From NCBI RefSeq assembly GCF_030144325.1, contig NZ_CP126308.1:62001-126000 (forward strand): a stretch of DNA of 64,000 nucleotides, read 5' to 3'. The notes under the pieces were generated by a model. The model had not been told where the DNA came from. It did not search any database and saw only the letters and a program-made list of their open reading frames with translations. This stretch comes from Bosea vestrisii. GTDB taxonomy: Bacteria > Pseudomonadota > Alphaproteobacteria > Rhizobiales > Beijerinckiaceae. Below, piece by piece: positions 36,288 to 45,681 of this stretch (positions are counted from its first letter, which is position 1; every line of letters starts with the position of its first letter). The translations under genes were made by a program, and so were the position numbers.

Positions 36288-37088
36288 TCAATCGCGATAG
36301 GCCGGCTCCTCGACATCGAGCTGGCGGCGGATCGAGGCGAGATGAAGCCGCGCAGACTCCGGATCACCCTCGCGCATCTGGCGGGCTGCGGCCTCAGCGA
36401 TCTCTCGCTTCACCGGCAGCACCGTGCGTCCGGTCGCGAGCGCGATTGCCTGCACCTGGCAGGCGCGCTCGAGATAATAGAGGTCGTCCCAGGCCTCTGC
36501 GACGTTCGGCGCCAGCACCATGACGCCGTGGCTCTTCATGAAGACGATGTCGGCATCGCCGATCGCCGCGGCGATGCGATCGCCCTCGCTTTCGTCGAGA
36601 GCAAGGCCGTTATAGTCGCGGTCGAATGCCGTGCGGCCGTAGAACTTCAGCGCCGTCTGCCCGGCGAAGATCAGGGGCTCGCCCTCGGTCATCGAGAGCG
36701 CCGTCGCATAGGGCATGTGGGTGTGGAATGCGACCTTGGCGCGCGGCAGGTTCTTGTGGACGCGGGCGTGGATGTAGAAGGCAGTCGCCTCGGGCTGGCC
36801 CTTGCCGGAGACGACATTGCCGTGGAAGTCGCAGATCAACAGGCTCGACGCCGTCAGCTCGCGGAATGCCCAGCCGTAGGGGTTGACGATAAAGAGATCG
36901 TCATAGCCTGGGACCAGCGCCGAAAAGTGGTTGCAGATGCCCTCCTCGAAGCCGTAGCGCGCCGCCATGCGGAAAGTTGCGGCAAGGTCGCGGCGGGCTT
37001 CCCAGACGATGCCTGCATTGAGGTTCGGCTGGTTCGGACCGGGGACATGGGCCGGATTTCCAGCAACTGCCTTTATGGAGTGGGCCAT
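36288..37088 (-). CDS. Class II aldolase/adducin family protein
   Basis: A protein of 266 residues of the AraD/FucA fold, which uses zinc to split or epimerise sugar phosphates, or to decarboxylate. The zinc motif HTHMPYATALS is present, with a third His in MKSHGVMVLA and the nucleotide-free pocket motif CNHFSALVPG near the N-terminus. The start at 37088 has GGAG 6 bases before it; two upstream ATGs are less well placed. Without a sugar-phosphate kinase nearby, a decarboxylase-like or amino acid linked function is equally possible. Read from the same strand as the M20 gene, whose stop lies 40 bases upstream. Confidence 0.85.
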   Translation of the reverse strand: MAHSIKAVAGNPAHVPGPNQPNLNAGIVWEARRDLAATFRMAARYGFEEGICNHFSALVPGYDDLFIVNPYGWAFRELTASSLLICDFHGNVVSGKGQPEATAFYIHARVHKNLPRAKVAFHTHMPYATALSMTEGEPLIFAGQTALKFYGRTAFDRDYNGLALDESEGDRIAAAIGDADIVFMKSHGVMVLAPNVAEAWDDLYYLERACQVQAIALATGRTVLPVKREIAEAAARQMREGDPESARLHLASIRRQLDVEEPAYRD

Positions 37089-37128
37089 CGCAATCTCCAT
37101 CCGAAGCGTGAACGCAGTGAAGCAAGCC

Positions 37129-38289
37129 TCAGGCCGTTGGCAAGCGCCGACGAACGATCCCTGCATGGAAGTGCATGCCGGGAATTAGGCCGGCATCGTC
37201 GAAGTCATAGCGCGGGTTGTGCAGCGGCGCGCTGTCGCCATTGCCGAGGAAAGCGAAGCAGCCGGGCACGTGGTCGAGAAAACGGGCGAAGTCCTCCGAC
37301 CCGGTGAAGGGGGCCGAGACGACGGAGACCTTATCCGGCCCGAGCGTCTCACGCGCGACGGCCAAGGCCTCGTCGGTCAGCGCCGCGTCGTTCACGAGCG
37401 GCACGAATTCGCGCGTATAAGTGACGGCATGCTGCAAATTATAGGCGCGGGCGATCCCCTCGGCGATGGTCCGCATCTGTCGCTCAATCTCGGCGCTGAC
37501 CTCGGGCGCGAAGCTGCGGGCGTCTCCAAGGATCCTGGCCTGGCCGGGCAAAGCGTTGCGCGTGCCGTCGGTGATCAGTTCCGTCACCGAGACGACCGCA
37601 ATGTCGGACGGGCTTAGGCGCCTAGAGACGATGGTCTGCAGGCTCGTGACCAGCGCACAGGCGGCGACGAGGGTTTCGTTGCCCGAATGCGGGCGGGCGG
37701 CGTGTCCCCCGATGCCCGTCAACACGATCTCAAAATTGTCTTCCGCCGACATGATTGCCCCGGGCCTGGTCTGGAAACGGCCGATGGCGAGCCCCGGCGC
37801 GTTGTGCAGCCCGTAGATCTCCTCGAACGGAAACCGCTCCATCAAGCCGTCGTCGAGCATGGCGAGCGCGCCACGCCCCCATTCCTCCGCGGGCTGGAAG
37901 ATGAAGCGTACCGTGCCGTCGAAGCCGGCATCCGCGGCCAGCAGTTTCGCCGCCCCGAGTAGCATGGCCGTATGGCCGTCATGGCCGCAGGCGTGCATCA
38001 CGCCGGGATTCCGGGATCGATAGGATGCCTCGCCTTGTTCCGGGATACGCAGTGCATCCATGTCGGCCCGGAGCGCGATCGCACGATTGCCGTTGCCGCG
38101 TTTCAGCGTGCCCACGATGCCGGTGCCGCCGACACCTTCTACCACCTCGTCGAGGCCAAACTCGCGCAGCTTGGCCGCGACGAAGGCGCTGGTGCGCGTC
38201 TCCTCGAAGCCGAACTCGGGATGGGCGTGAAGATCGCGCCGCCAAGCGGTTATCTCCGCCACCAGCGCGTCATGGTCCAGCGTAGTCAT
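37129..38289 (-). CDS. M20 amidohydrolase (hippurate / N-acyl amino acid hydrolase type), paralogue A
   Basis: A zinc amidohydrolase of 386 residues (M20D, HipO/AbgA-like). Metal ligands are visible in MHACGHDGH, PAEEWGRG, YGLHNAPG and the last His near PLHNPRYDFDD. The dimerisation domain is inserted in the middle (GGHAARPHSG). It removes an acyl group or a side-chain amide from an amino acid. It is closely similar over its full length to the protein at 52297-53469, so the two are recent paralogues or were acquired together. Confidence 0.92.
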   Translation of the reverse strand: MTTLDHDALVAEITAWRRDLHAHPEFGFEETRTSAFVAAKLREFGLDEVVEGVGGTGIVGTLKRGNGNRAIALRADMDALRIPEQGEASYRSRNPGVMHACGHDGHTAMLLGAAKLLAADAGFDGTVRFIFQPAEEWGRGALAMLDDGLMERFPFEEIYGLHNAPGLAIGRFQTRPGAIMSAEDNFEIVLTGIGGHAARPHSGNETLVAACALVTSLQTIVSRRLSPSDIAVVSVTELITDGTRNALPGQARILGDARSFAPEVSAEIERQMRTIAEGIARAYNLQHAVTYTREFVPLVNDAALTDEALAVARETLGPDKVSVVSAPFTGSEDFARFLDHVPGCFAFLGNGDSAPLHNPRYDFDDAGLIPGMHFHAGIVRRRLPTA

Positions 38290-38725
38290 GGCGGATCTCC
38301 ATCCTGCGTTCCAACGTCATAGGCTGTGGCTCGCGAGGGACGCCGGCAGAACGCGTCATGCCAGTCGGCGAGCCGCGGCGCCCGCCGGGGATAGCCGGCA
38401 TACCACTGGATTCGAGCCAGCTGACCGAACTGGCGAACGGCGTCCGCGTCTCCAGATGGGCCGGATAAAGCGGCCGCCAACACGCGGCGAGCAAATCGAG
38501 GTCGAGCATACGAGGCCGTTTGGAATGCAACGCCGAGAGAATATTGGGACTGAGGTGAGAAACGCACTCCATTTGCCAGGCCGTTTTGCAAGTTTGTATC
38601 GAGGTGCGCGCTTGGCTTCACCGACGGCTTTCGTTAGATTCTTCGATCGGGCGATCCTTGCCGTTCTGTAGGCCGACAACACAGCCGAGGCAGGGAGACG
38701 GCGACAGGCGACCCTCAGGCGCTCG
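38290..38725. other. Intergenic region without supported gene
   Basis: 436 bases upstream of the M20 gene; no gene or known motif recognised. Confidence 0.4.
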
Positions 38726-39625
38726 TCACAGCACCCCGGTCGACATGTCCAATGAGATTTGCTGCTTCAAGAACCGAACCACGGTCTTGATCCTTCCCGA
38801 GTACTGCAGGTCCTGGTGAACATTCAACCAGATCTCGCGCTCAGCCCGGAGACTCTCCTGGAACAGAGGGTGCAAATTCGGCGCTGTCAGCGCCGCAAAC
38901 CTGGGCAATACGACGAGTCCCAAGCCCGCGGAAGCCGCATGCATTTGCGCAATCATGCTATTTGACGAAAACGAATAATTTGACAGACCAATCAGGTCGC
39001 GATGCCACCGAACGGCATCGACCACAATTAAATCGTCAATATATCCGACGAAATTATGATTGGCTAAATCAGATTCCGCCTGCGGCCGACCGAAGCGCTC
39101 GAAATAAACATCGGAGCCATACGCGTGAATGGCAAACGATCCCAATTTTTCCGAGACGAGACCTTGGCCTGGAGGCTTGAAGAAACTCAGAAACAGGTCC
39201 GCTTCTCGGCGGTTCACGTGTATAACTTGAGGCGACGTGACCAGCTCCAGCCGAAGGTCGCGAGCCTCGGCATCCAAAGCCAGCAATCGCGGTGCCAGAT
39301 AGAGGGACGCGATACCTTCCATGGTGGCCAGACGGACCACTCCCGACGTGACCTCCGGAGCGACGTCGGCCCTTATGCCGATTACGGCGCTTTCGATGGT
39401 TTCGGCATGGCGAAGGACTCTTTCGCCGCTATCGGTGAGTCGAAAGCCGGTCCTGGTGCGCTCGAAGACGCTCAATCCAAGAGTGCTCTCCAAGTGCGCG
39501 ATACGTCGGCTGACCGTGGAATGGTCGATGCGCAGACGCTTCGCGCTTTGCGCCAAGCTCCCTGTCCTCGCAACGTCTAGAAAGACACGCAAATCATCCC
39601 AGTCCAAGTTGTCAATTGCGCTCAT
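38726..39625 (-). CDS. LysR-family regulator
   Basis: A transcription factor of 299 residues. The winged helix is at residues 8-67 (RTGSLAQSAKRLRIDHSTVSRRIAHLE, seen in parts) and the effector domain follows. By sequence style it belongs to the group of LysR proteins with an N-terminal WDDLRVFL motif. Its usual divergent target is missing: the next sequence is a scar with an aldehyde dehydrogenase fragment (39981-40204), which may be the remnant of that target. Confidence 0.88.
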   Translation of the reverse strand: MSAIDNLDWDDLRVFLDVARTGSLAQSAKRLRIDHSTVSRRIAHLESTLGLSVFERTRTGFRLTDSGERVLRHAETIESAVIGIRADVAPEVTSGVVRLATMEGIASLYLAPRLLALDAEARDLRLELVTSPQVIHVNRREADLFLSFFKPPGQGLVSEKLGSFAIHAYGSDVYFERFGRPQAESDLANHNFVGYIDDLIVVDAVRWHRDLIGLSNYSFSSNSMIAQMHAASAGLGLVVLPRFAALTAPNLHPLFQESLRAEREIWLNVHQDLQYSGRIKTVVRFLKQQISLDMSTGVL

Positions 39626-39980
39626 CGGCCTTGGGGTTTCGGATCTGTTTCATACAAGGTTGCTCAAGGATTGACTGAATTGAACTGACTGGGCAATGGT
39701 CTGCTTGGAACAAAATGAGAACATCTGTTTGACGACGATCTGCGGGCCTATCGACTGAAGCTGTATCAAACGAAGGATCAGCGGATTGCATTGCCCGGCA
39801 CGTCGGGGCCTCCGCTTGTTTTGGAACCATCTGCTGGCCGTGCAGCAGGCTCGGTACGAGGCCGAGGGCCGTTTCATCTTCTTCCATGACATGTCGAAGC
39901 TCCTGCCGGGGCTAATGAAGGATATCCCCTGGCGTTTCGAGGCGCCAAGCATGCGCTGGTACGGGTCTGCAGGATCATCC
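39626..39980. other. Scar with unassigned C-terminal coding remnant
   Basis: A plus-strand frame at about 39781-39960 reads LFWNHLLAVQQARYEAEGRF and then DMSKLLPGLMKDIPWRFEAP. It looks like conserved protein but I do not recognise the family; it has no start and runs out of frame into the aldehyde dehydrogenase fragment. Confidence 0.4.
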
Positions 39981-40204
39981 GCGCGAACGAAACCGACTAC
40001 GGCATTCACTCTGTCATCTTCACCTCAAATCTGCAGGCCGCACTGTCCGCTGCGGACGAGCTCGAGGCTGCCGTCGTCATGATCAACGATTCGACCGATT
40101 ATCGGCTGAATGCCATGCCCTTCCGCGGTCAAGGCCGGAAGTCTGGTTCGGGAAGGTGTACGGTTCGCGATCGAGGAAATGATGCAAACAAAGGTGCTTG
40201 CTTC
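39981..40204 (+). pseudogene. Aldehyde dehydrogenase C-terminal fragment
   Basis: Reads ANETDYGIHSVIFTSNLQAA, then ELEAAVVMINDSTDYRLNAM, then after a frame change REGVRFAIEEMMQTKVL. This is the last 70 residues of an NAD-dependent aldehyde dehydrogenase (FTSNL, GxVMIND and GVRFAIEEM are the family's C-terminal landmarks). The catalytic Cys/Glu region is absent. Confidence 0.7.
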
Positions 40205-40221
40205 AACCGATGAGAGCGTGC

Positions 40222-41130
40222 TCAGCGCAACTGCCGGGTATCGGCCAGCAGCCACTCGCAGAACGTACGGGCTTCTTCTCGCACGGTTCTGCGTTGGGTG
40301 GTCACGACATAATAGGACTGGTTGGCGGGCGTTTCCCCGTCGATGATGCGCACGAGGGCCCCGTCATCGATCAGGTTGTCGATTACGTTTCCCCAGGCGA
40401 GGAGAACTCCCTGGCCGGACAGGGCGGCCTGAACGAGCAGCGGATAATTGTTGAAGCTGAGTTCTGGATCGAGCTTCGAGACCGCGATGCCATTCGAAGC
40501 GAACCACCATTCCCATTCAGAATAGCGGGCGGCCGGCCCTTCGAGGTTCAGCAGGCGAGCGTGACGGAGATCCTCCGCAGTCCGCATCGGATGCCTCGCA
40601 AGGTAATCAGGACTGCAACAAGGAAAAAAGCGAACGCCCAGCAAAAACTTGGAATTAAGGTGGGGCCAGTCGCCATTCCCATACCGGATGCCGACATCGA
40701 CGCGATCCTCTACAAAATCGAGCAGGGTGTCCGTAGCAATCAGTCGGAATGCGATGCTGGGATGCTGGGCTCGAAAGCTCGCGATCCGCGGCATCAGCCA
40801 AAGCGAGGCCATCGCCACCGTTGTCGTGACGACGAGTTCCGGCGGATGGCGGATGCTGGAAATAGCTTCCAGCGTCTCGCCGATCGTCCGCATGCCGGCG
40901 GAAACACCGTCGTATAATTTCTTGCCGGCTTCGGTGAGGGTAACCGCGCGGTTTCCCCTGTCGAACAGCCGTGCATTCAATCGGCTTTCCAGAGCCTTGA
41001 TTTGCTTGCTGACGGCAGCCTGCGTGATCCCGAGTTCGCGCGCCGCATGGGTGAAATTGGCATGCCTGCCGGCCGCTTCGAAGCACGCCAGCGCGTTCAG
41101 TTGGACGGGAAGCAACGGGCCTCTTGTCAT
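40222..41130 (-). CDS. LysR-family regulator (GcvA-like)
   Basis: A regulator of 302 residues beginning LPVQLNALACFEAAGRHANFTHAARELGITQAAVSKQIKALE (quoted in parts), which is the GcvA/AmpR pattern. The effector domain includes VDVGIRYGNGDWP. The ATG at 41130 is used; an open frame extends upstream but contains no likely start. It is divergent from the amino acid importer operon starting at 41299 and probably controls it. Confidence 0.9.
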   Translation of the reverse strand: MTRGPLLPVQLNALACFEAAGRHANFTHAARELGITQAAVSKQIKALESRLNARLFDRGNRAVTLTEAGKKLYDGVSAGMRTIGETLEAISSIRHPPELVVTTTVAMASLWLMPRIASFRAQHPSIAFRLIATDTLLDFVEDRVDVGIRYGNGDWPHLNSKFLLGVRFFPCCSPDYLARHPMRTAEDLRHARLLNLEGPAARYSEWEWWFASNGIAVSKLDPELSFNNYPLLVQAALSGQGVLLAWGNVIDNLIDDGALVRIIDGETPANQSYYVVTTQRRTVREEARTFCEWLLADTRQLR

Positions 41131-41298
41131 AACTAAGAGTTGTATCAGCCATGATAAAAAATGGAAGTATACGGCCGGAAAGCGGGAGCCTAGGTTTGAC
41201 TTTGGCACCAAGGAGAGGTGCTTGCGCAACTTCTTTTCGGCACCGGCCATAATCCTGCGGCATGACAGGGTGGGTCGCGGTTCTCATAGGGGAAAAGA

Positions 41299-42168
41299 AT
41301 GGCTTCCAATCTGCAACTCCGCTCGTTCCGGACCGCCCTCGCGGTTTTGGCCCTCCCCGTCGTCCTCGCCAACGCGCAGGCGGCCAGCCTCGATCAAATC
41401 AAATCGCAAGGGTTTATCCGCGCAGCGACCGCGAACGAGGTTCCCTACGGTTTCATGGACGCCGAAGGAAAGGCGAAGGGCATCGCTCCCGAGGTGGCCC
41501 AAGCCGTCCTCAAATCGATGGGTATTCCCGAGGTGCAATGGGTCGTGACGCCTTTTGGCTCCTTGATCCCCGGCCTCAAGGCCAACCGTTTCGACATCGT
41601 GGCGGCCGAACAGGATATTTTGCCCACTCGGTGCCAGCAGGTCCTGTTCTCCGAGCCAAACTCCAGCTACGGCGACGCCTTGCTCGTTCCCAAGGGCAAT
41701 CCGAAGATGATCCACTCATACGAGGACGTCGCCAAAAGCCCGAACCTCAAGCTGGCGGTCGTCAACGGCACGAGCCATCTTGCATTTGCCGAAGCCGTTG
41801 GCGTGCCGGAAAGCCGCCTGGTCATCATCGCAAACAATGCCGATGCGCCGGCCGCCGTCACAAGTGGCCGGGCCGACGCATATGCCGCCGTCGAGGCGAC
41901 CGTCGGCAGCCTTGCCAAGGCCAATCAGCGCTTGGACATCGCCCAGCCCTTCTCCGATCCGGTCATCAAAGGCAAGGCGACGCGCAGCTTTGGCGGCTTT
42001 GCATTCTCGCAAGGATCGGAAGAGCTCGTGGCGGCCTTCAACAAGGTCTTGGGCGAGTTCAAGAAGACCGACGACTATAAGAAGATCCTCGCGAACCACG
42101 GCGTCACCGAAGGCAGCATCGCGGCTTCGCTGGCCAAGTCGACAGCTGACCTCTGCGCCGGAAAGTGA
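41299..42168 (+). CDS. Polar amino acid / ectoine-type ABC transporter binding protein (EhuB-like)
   Basis: A secreted protein of 289 residues. Signal peptide at 1-28 (RTALAVLALPVVLANAQA), then the SBP_bac_3 fold: GFIRAATANEVPYGFMD, LIPGLKANRFDIVAAE, and LLVPKGNPKMIHSYEDVAK as in EhuB of ectoine importers. The final Cys-containing tail (STADLCAGK) is also common there. First gene of an importer unit with two permeases, an ATPase and an M24 peptidase. The ligand may be ectoine, a modified amino acid or a dipeptide; the sequence does not decide. Confidence 0.88.
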   Translation: MASNLQLRSFRTALAVLALPVVLANAQAASLDQIKSQGFIRAATANEVPYGFMDAEGKAKGIAPEVAQAVLKSMGIPEVQWVVTPFGSLIPGLKANRFDIVAAEQDILPTRCQQVLFSEPNSSYGDALLVPKGNPKMIHSYEDVAKSPNLKLAVVNGTSHLAFAEAVGVPESRLVIIANNADAPAAVTSGRADAYAAVEATVGSLAKANQRLDIAQPFSDPVIKGKATRSFGGFAFSQGSEELVAAFNKVLGEFKKTDDYKKILANHGVTEGSIAASLAKSTADLCAGK

Positions 42169-42324
42169 CTTAGCGCGCCCGTCCCCGACCAACGGGACAT
42201 CGCAGCCCATCGAGCCATTCACAACGCGTCGGTGCCACTCAGGAGATCGCTTCCCCGTGGCATCGCACAAAAATTAAAGGGCGCGTGTAGTGCACGCTCA
42301 CCGTCCCGATTGTGGGCAACCATC

Positions 42325-42978
42325 ATGGATTTGTCAGTTCACCTACCCAACCTGCTAGGGGCCGCGGCGACCAGCTTGCTGATCTGCTCCCTGTCATTGC
42401 TGATGGCGGCCAGTTTGTCATTCGGCGCAGGGGTCGCACTTTTTGCCGGACCAGCTTGGCTAAGAGCGACAGCATTCGCGTATGTCGAAATCTTCCGCGG
42501 CACATCCCTTCTGGTCCAACTCTTCTGGCTCTACTTCGCCTTGCCGCTGCTCGGCATTTCGCTGCCGCCTTTCCTGACGGGTGTTCTGGCACTGGGCCTC
42601 AACACCGGCGCGTATGGCGCCGAGGTCGTACGCGGGGCTCTCCGATCGGTAAGTCAGCAGCAGCACGAAGCCGCCAGAGCACTCAACTTCACGCGCAGCC
42701 AAACGCTTTGGCGGATCGTCCTGCCGCAGTCAGTCGTCGAAATGCTGCCATCGTTCTCCAGCCTAGCCGTCCAAAACTTCAAGGATACGTCGTTGCTATC
42801 CATGATCACGATCGCCGATTTGACGTTCAAGGCCCAGGAGATCCGGAATCTGACGCAGGATACGGTGGCCGTCTACGGCACCGCGCTGCTGATCTATTTC
42901 GCCATGGCGATGTTGATCGTCGCACTGATGCGCATTCTCGAGACTCGCGTCGCGCGCTCCACCGGGAGGCTCTCATGA
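42325..42978 (+). CDS. Amino acid ABC transporter permease 1 (EhuC-like)
   Basis: An inner-membrane protein of 217 residues with about five hydrophobic segments. The HisM/GlnP landmark FRGTSLLVQLFWLYFALP follows the second segment, and the EAA loop reads EAARALNFTRSQTLWRIVLP. The 156 bases before it contain no gene. Its stop overlaps the next permease start (ATGA). Confidence 0.9.
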   Translation: MDLSVHLPNLLGAAATSLLICSLSLLMAASLSFGAGVALFAGPAWLRATAFAYVEIFRGTSLLVQLFWLYFALPLLGISLPPFLTGVLALGLNTGAYGAEVVRGALRSVSQQQHEAARALNFTRSQTLWRIVLPQSVVEMLPSFSSLAVQNFKDTSLLSMITIADLTFKAQEIRNLTQDTVAVYGTALLIYFAMAMLIVALMRILETRVARSTGRLS

Positions 42979-43667
42979 TCCTCGGCCACGAGCTCGATCT
43001 GTCCTCGTCGGCCGCTTTCGCGTGGTCGATCTTGCCGATCCTCCTGATTGGCCTTCGAATGACTTTGCTCGCCATGTTCGCGGGCTTCGTCATCGCGGTC
43101 GTCGTCGGGATGATATTCGCGTTGTTGCGCCGTTCACGGCGGAAGATCGTGACTTGGCCGGTCGGTTTCGCCGTCGAATTCCTGCGCAACACGCCGTTGT
43201 TAATGCAGCTGTTCTTTCTGTATTTCGTGCTTCCGGAGTTCGGTGTAACCCTGCCCGCATTCTGGACCGGCACTACGGTGCTGGGACTGCAGTACGCAGC
43301 CTATGTGAGCGAAGTTTACCGCGCCGGTCTCGATGCGCTTCCCAAAGGTCAATGGGAAGCAGCGACGGCGCTCAATCTCTCGAAAACGCGGACATATCGA
43401 ACCGTCGTTCTTCCGCAGATGATCCCGCGGGTCCTGCCGGCGCTCGGCAACTATCTGATCTCGATGATGAAGGACACGCCGGTGCTTTCGACCATCACCG
43501 TCGTTGAGATGTTGAACCTGGCCAACCGCATTGGGGATCGGACTTTCGAGTATCTCGTCCCGCTTTCCATGGTTGGCGCCATCTTTTTCGTCCTCACCTG
43601 CGTTTGTTCGGCGCTGTTGCGCGGCTTGGAACGCTTCGTTCCGCAGAAGGGAATTGCGCTGCGATGA
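42975..43667 (+). CDS. Amino acid ABC transporter permease 2 (EhuD-like)
   Basis: An inner-membrane protein of 230 residues. Landmarks: FLRNTPLLMQLFFLYFVLP and the EAA loop WEAATALNLSKTRTYRTVVLP. It probably forms a heterodimer with permease 1. The start lies in ATGA overlap with the previous stop, with GGGAGG upstream. Its own stop overlaps the ATPase start in the same way. Confidence 0.9.
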   Translation: MILGHELDLSSSAAFAWSILPILLIGLRMTLLAMFAGFVIAVVVGMIFALLRRSRRKIVTWPVGFAVEFLRNTPLLMQLFFLYFVLPEFGVTLPAFWTGTTVLGLQYAAYVSEVYRAGLDALPKGQWEAATALNLSKTRTYRTVVLPQMIPRVLPALGNYLISMMKDTPVLSTITVVEMLNLANRIGDRTFEYLVPLSMVGAIFFVLTCVCSALLRGLERFVPQKGIALR

Positions 43668-44431
43668 GCGCCTCCATTGAATTCAACCAGGTCCACAAGC
43701 GGTATGGTGCCCATCCCGTCCTTCGCGATTTCGATCTCAAGGTTCAGGCTGGAGAGAAAGTGACGCTCATCGGGCCAAGCGGGTCTGGCAAATCCACTGT
43801 GCTGCGGATTTTGATGACGCTCGAGCCGTTTCAAGAGGGGCGCCTGACGCTCGATGGCATGAGCTATCATCAGCCTCAAGGAAAGCCGCCATTCTTTGCG
43901 ACTGACGTGCATCTTCACAAGGTGCGGGCCAAGGTCGGCATGGTGTTTCAAAGTTTTAACTTGTTCCCGCACATGACGGTTCTGCGGAACTTGGTGGAGG
44001 CGCCGACGGCAGTCCTGGGTTTGAGCCGGGACGAAGCTGAAGGACGGGCCGTCGAACTGCTCCGCATGGTCGGCCTTTCCGACAAGGCCAAGGCCTATCC
44101 GGGGCAACTGTCGGGCGGCCAGCAGCAGCGTGTGGCCATTGCCCGGGCTTTGGCGATGCGCCCGCAGGTGCTTCTGTTCGACGAACCCACCTCGGCGCTC
44201 GATCCGGAACTCGTGGGCGAAGTGTTGAGCGTCATTCGCTCCCTGGCTCACGAGCATGATCTGACCATGCTCATGGTCACTCACGAAATGCGGTTCGCCC
44301 GTGAAATCTCCGACCGGGTCTGCTTTTTCGAGGGCGGACGCATCGTGGAGCAGGGAAAGCCCGATCAGATTTTCAACGCGCCCGAGCAGGATCGCACCAA
44401 ACGCTTCCTGTCGTCGGTGTTAAACGGATGA
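43664..44431 (+). CDS. Amino acid ABC transporter ATPase (GlnQ/EhuA-like)
   Basis: A cytoplasmic ATPase of 255 residues. Walker A GPSGSGKST, Q-loop FQSFNLFPHMTV, signature LSGGQQQRVAIARAL, Walker B LLFDEPTSALDPE and switch His MVTHEM are all intact. The end ERTKRFLSSV-like pattern (DRTKRFLSSVLNG) is typical of polar amino acid importers. ATGA overlap with the M24 gene. Confidence 0.93.
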   Translation: MSASIEFNQVHKRYGAHPVLRDFDLKVQAGEKVTLIGPSGSGKSTVLRILMTLEPFQEGRLTLDGMSYHQPQGKPPFFATDVHLHKVRAKVGMVFQSFNLFPHMTVLRNLVEAPTAVLGLSRDEAEGRAVELLRMVGLSDKAKAYPGQLSGGQQQRVAIARALAMRPQVLLFDEPTSALDPELVGEVLSVIRSLAHEHDLTMLMVTHEMRFAREISDRVCFFEGGRIVEQGKPDQIFNAPEQDRTKRFLSSVLNG

Positions 44432-45633
44432 CCATCTTGGCTAGCTCCCCCCTACGTGCCCGCAGCATCGGCGAAATCGCTCTCTTCGCCCGTGCCGAGT
44501 TCGAAAAGCGCATCGAGGACGCGCGGTCGGCGATGACCCGTTATAGGCTCGACGCGATCGTGCTGACCTCGGAAGCCAACATCGAATATCTGGCTGGATT
44601 CGAGACGCAGTTCGCTTGGAACACGCCCTCACGCCCCTGGTACTTCGTGGTGCCTCGCGCGGTGTCGCCCATCGCCATCATCCCCGAGATTGGCGAAACA
44701 AATTGGCTGCTCACCTCCTGGTGTCAAAACATCGTAACCTGGCCGTCGCCCCGGCCGCATGACGAAGGTATCAGCATCCTGACGCAGCATCTGGGTCAGG
44801 TCGGTCGGTCTTATGGACGAATTGGCTTTGAGATCGGCCCCGAGTCGCGGATCGGCATGCCGGTTAGCGATGTTTTCAGGCTGCAAGCCGCCATCGGTGG
44901 CGAGATGGTCGATTGCACGTTGCTAATGGCCGAGCTGCGCGTGCTCAAGTCGGCAGCTGAAATTTCGCGCATCCGCCACATCTGCCAGATCGCCGGCCAG
45001 ACCTTCGGCGATCTGCCGTCTTTCGTGAACGTTGGCGACAGCGAGCGGGAGATCTGCCGAAACTTCGCGGCGGACCTGCTGCTCAAGGGTGCAGACAAGG
45101 CGCCCTACACCTCCATTGGTTCCGGCCAGGGCGGGTATAATAGCATTATCATGGGTCCAACCGACCGAAGGGTGGCGGTGGGCGATGTCCTGATGCTCGA
45201 TACCGGAGCGAGGTACGGCGGCTACTTCTGCGATTTCGACCGCAACTTCTCGTTCGGTAGGCCGACGGACGAGGTCCTACGGGTCAATGAGGCGTTGTGG
45301 CTCGCCACTGAAGCAGGCATCCAGGCAGCTCGGCCCGGACGAACTGCAGCCGACGTGTTTACGGCGCAAGCGACCGTCTTGAGCCGATATGGCTTCGATG
45401 TCGGAAACGTCGGGCGCTTTGGGCATGGGCTCGGCAAGGTGCTGACGGAGCCCCCGTCGAATGCGCCGTCGGACAAGACCATTCTGAAACCGGGAATGGT
45501 TCTGACGATCGAGCCTTCCGCCATGTTCGGGGACGGCCGCATCATGGCTCACGAGGAAGATCTTGTCATAACGGAAGACGCCGCGGATTTGCTGACGCCG
45601 CGGGCGGATCGCGAAATCGTCGTCATCGCTTGA
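44428..45633 (+). CDS. M24 family metallopeptidase (Xaa-Pro peptidase type)
   Basis: A protein of 401 residues with a creatinase N-terminal domain (about 1-165) and a pita-bread C-terminal domain. All five metal ligands of the M24 family are present: Asp258, Asp269 (in LDTGARYGGYFCDFDR), His333 (FGHGLG), Glu362 (LTIEPS) and one of Glu376/377. The His usual in the upstream loop is replaced (GYNSIIMGPTD). Translationally coupled to the ATPase, so it likely hydrolyses the imported peptide or amide. In ectoine operons an M24 enzyme next to EhuABCD opens the ectoine ring; the ligand set here is that of a peptidase, so I do not assign doeA. Confidence 0.88.
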   Translation: MTILASSPLRARSIGEIALFARAEFEKRIEDARSAMTRYRLDAIVLTSEANIEYLAGFETQFAWNTPSRPWYFVVPRAVSPIAIIPEIGETNWLLTSWCQNIVTWPSPRPHDEGISILTQHLGQVGRSYGRIGFEIGPESRIGMPVSDVFRLQAAIGGEMVDCTLLMAELRVLKSAAEISRIRHICQIAGQTFGDLPSFVNVGDSEREICRNFAADLLLKGADKAPYTSIGSGQGGYNSIIMGPTDRRVAVGDVLMLDTGARYGGYFCDFDRNFSFGRPTDEVLRVNEALWLATEAGIQAARPGRTAADVFTAQATVLSRYGFDVGNVGRFGHGLGKVLTEPPSNAPSDKTILKPGMVLTIEPSAMFGDGRIMAHEEDLVITEDAADLLTPRADREIVVIA

Positions 45634-45649
45634 TCGAAGTGGAACGAAC

Positions 45650-45681
45650 AAAAAAGGGCCGCCGTCAGTGTGACGCGGCCC
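45650..45681 (-). terminator. Intrinsic terminator for leftward transcripts
   Basis: GGGCCGC (45656-45662) pairs with GCGGCCC (45675-45681), extended by GTCA/TGAC after a one-base bulge, with a 3-base loop. On the minus strand it is followed by TTTTTT (45650-45655), a full intrinsic terminator. For plus-strand transcripts from the importer operon the stem is present but without a T run, so it could still protect the 3' end. Confidence 0.7.

Noticed and set aside
42312..42974. 451-codon frame as a long permease
   Set aside because: The upstream part is the wrong frame of permease 1; permease 2 starts at 42975.
44428..45633. Naming this M24 gene doeA/eutD (ectoine hydrolase)
   Set aside because: The importer is EhuB-like, but the enzyme keeps the peptidase metal ligands and no other ectoine catabolic gene (doeB, doeC, doeD) is present.
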